DNA of 64,000 nucleotides from Dickeya fangzhongdai. GTDB taxonomy: Bacteria > Pseudomonadota > Gammaproteobacteria > Enterobacterales > Enterobacteriaceae. The DNA is taken from NCBI RefSeq assembly GCF_002812485.1, contig NZ_CP025003.1:1178001-1242000 (forward strand), read 5' to 3'. How positions within the stretch are numbered: position 1 is the first letter of the stretch; each line of letters begins with the position of its first letter. Shown piece after piece: positions 62,744-64,000 of the stretch. The notes below the pieces were generated by a model, which was given only the letters and a program-made list of their open reading frames with translations, did not search any database and was not told the DNA's origin. A program made the position numbers and the translations under genes.

Positions 62744-63087
62744 CACGACAGGGTGCCGGGTTATCGGGCGAGCCGGATGTTTTGCGAATGGTGATGTTTG
62801 TCCGACCTGTGAGTGATTTCGTGCGAGATAAACGGTGGAGTTTCCTTGCCATTTCACCACACGCACGACAAGGAGAGGCTTGTATCTTGCTCATGTCGTG
62901 ATTAGCTATCACGACATGAAACAGAGTGAGCTTCGAAGGAGAGCCAGGGCTATAAACCTTGTGGTTGAGTTTAAGCCCTCTGTTTCACCTTTCACGCCAG
63001 CATTAACATTGAACGGTTACCCAGAGCACTGACTCTGAATGTACAAGCGGAACGGGCGTGATGGCTTCAGTGAAAGGGGACATCATT
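62744..63087 (+). ncRNA. Left non-coding end of the IS110 element with candidate bridge RNA
   Basis: This stretch lies between the chemoreceptor and the IS110 transposase. It holds a 10-base perfect stem CATGTCGTGA / TCACGACATG (62892-62918), a bulged 11-base-pair stem AGGGCT-TAAAC / GTTTA-AGCCCT with a loop (62946-62979), and a small stem CAGAG / CTCTG (63022-63037). IS110-group elements encode a structured bridge RNA in the non-coding left end that pairs with target and donor DNA. The order of hairpins fits that idea. The exact RNA ends and the IS boundary cannot be fixed from this sequence alone. Confidence 0.5.
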
Positions 63088-64000
63088 ATGTATTACGTTG
63101 GTATTGATATCAGTAAGCGTTTTGTCGATGTGTGTTTGTTAGCTGATGGCATGAAAGGTAAACGGAAGACGAAAACGTTACCCAATGGCCCCAACGCCGT
63201 TCAGGCTTTGGCTGAATGGCTAACGCGACAAAAATGTGACCCGGGTCAGGCCCATATCATCATGGAAGCCACGGGGGTTTATCACGAACACCTCGCTTAT
63301 GGTCTTCATCAGTCAGGCATTGCCGTATCCGTGATAAACCCTCATCGGTTGCGTGAATTCGCCAGGGGAATGGGGATACTCACGAAGACGGATAAAGTGG
63401 ATGCCTATGTGCTGGCCTGTTATGGCGGTTTGCGCCAACCGGAGGGCTGGAGCCCGCCTTCGCCAGAAATAAGGAAACTCAAGGCATTACTCCAGCACAG
63501 GGATAGTCTGCTGAGTGATAAACAACGCATAGAAAATCGGCTGAGCACGTTAGCATCCACACAGGCCCCGGAAGAGGTTGTGGCGTCGCTGGACTCGATG
63601 GTGCGGCATGTAAAGAGTGAACTGGAACGTATTGAGCGACTGATAGAAGACCACATAGACAAGCATCCTGGACTAAAAAACGACCTGAAGCTCCTGAAAT
63701 CGATTGATGGTGTTGGCGACCAAATCGGCTGGAATATGTTAGCCACCATCCGGAGCGGTCACTTCAGGAGCGCGGAGCAGGTGGCGGCGTATCTGGGGGT
63801 TATCCCGGTAGAGCGTCGCTCAGGCACCTCGGTACGAGGCAGAGCCAGGTTGTCGAAAATAGGGCCGCCCGCGATGCGGGCAAAGCTGTATATGGGAGCC
63901 ATAGCCGCCATCAGTCACAATCGTCATGTAAAAGCGCAATACGAGCGACTTTTGCTGAAAGGCAAGGCGAAGATGTTGGCGGTAGGCGCGGCGATGAGGA
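63088..64000 (+). mobile_element. IS110-family transposase (3' end outside window)
   Basis: The frame from ATG 63088 runs off the window after 304 codons. The N-terminal DEDD RuvC-like domain is complete: D7 in YYVGIDISKR, E in IIMEATGVY, and D-x-x-D in TKTDKVDAYVLA. A C-terminal transposase_20 domain follows (LLKSIDGVGDQIGWNMLATI, then YLGVIPVERRSGTSVRGRARLSKIG). It appears intact as far as it can be read. The catalytic serine region near the C-terminus lies at or beyond the edge. Confidence 0.92.

Noticed and set aside
1..64000. CRISPR arrays, tRNA and rRNA genes
   Set aside because: I looked for regularly spaced 24-40 base repeats and for tRNA-like cloverleaf ends and rRNA motifs and saw none. 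The only tandem arrays are the short 14-21 base repeats reported.

Overview
The window is enterobacterial chromosome, almost certainly Dickeya (Pectobacteriaceae). The left end has the classic order dnaE-accA-yaeR-tilS-rof/yaeP-yaeQ-nlpE. The type II asparaginase near 58 kb reads like the Dickeya/Erwinia chrysanthemi enzyme, and yojI, aroL and ppnP are also enteric. The core genes are GC-rich. Several inserted blocks are visibly AT-rich.

Layout. (1) 1-6.4 kb: core genes from the 3' part of dnaE to nlpE. (2) 6.4-17.4 kb: mutS, whose 5' end is interrupted by an ~8.4 kb island. A perfect 20-bp direct repeat flanks the island. One copy lies inside mutS. The other lies beside an orphaned original MutS N-terminus at 17391. 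Immediately upstream of mutS is the C-terminal remnant of what looks like a tyrosine recombinase. The island carries a NAD(P)-binding oxidoreductase, a DoxX-like protein, an HxlR regulator, a hydrolase, an FMN reductase, an IS256-family remnant and a four-gene ubiquitin-like operon (JAB peptidase, E2-E1 fusion, metallo-beta-lactamase-fold protein, membrane protein). (3) 17.7-19.3 kb: AraC regulator and a periplasmic PEBP-like protein. (4) 19.4-30.1 kb: an 11-gene minus-strand RiPP cluster. It holds a 40-codon precursor peptide, a rhodanese-MoeB protein, a ThiS-like carrier ending in GG, an unknown protein, a DUF692/MNIO enzyme, a giant protein joining a subtilase-like domain to a NodU-type carbamoyltransferase, YcaO, TfuA, an MFS exporter, a GNAT and an Asp/Asn beta-hydroxylase-like enzyme. 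I regard this as the most likely undescribed system here.

(5) 30.7-35.1 kb: an ornithine-cyclodeaminase-family enzyme, a D-threonine-aldolase/D-serine-dehydratase-like enzyme, a LysR regulator and an MFS transporter. (6) 36.0-41.1 kb: an isocyanide locus with a stand-alone IsnA/PvcA-type synthase, a HAD phosphatase, an IsnA-IsnB fusion and a convergent MFS exporter. (7) 41.5-44.9 kb: yjdM and a SiaABCD-like phosphatase/kinase/antagonist/diguanylate-cyclase module whose SiaA carries CBS-like rather than membrane input. (8) 45.3-56.2 kb: a secreted-effector-like orphan, LysR regulators, acetyltransferase, transporters, an M20 peptidase, a HAD phosphatase, a lipoprotein hydrolase and a MetE-like protein. 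(9) 56.3-64 kb: yojI, ansB, aroL, ppnP, a MITE-like palindromic repeat, a chemoreceptor and an IS110-family element cut by the window end.

How genes work together. In the RiPP cluster the ThiS carrier, its rhodanese/E1 activator, TfuA and YcaO form a plausible sulfur-insertion (thioamide) line. MNIO chemistry, carbamoylation, hydroxylation and acetylation may be added, and the product exported by the MFS pump. In the ubiquitin-like operon the E2-E1 and JAB proteins would attach and remove a modifier whose gene is not visible here. No tRNA, rRNA or CRISPR array was recognised.
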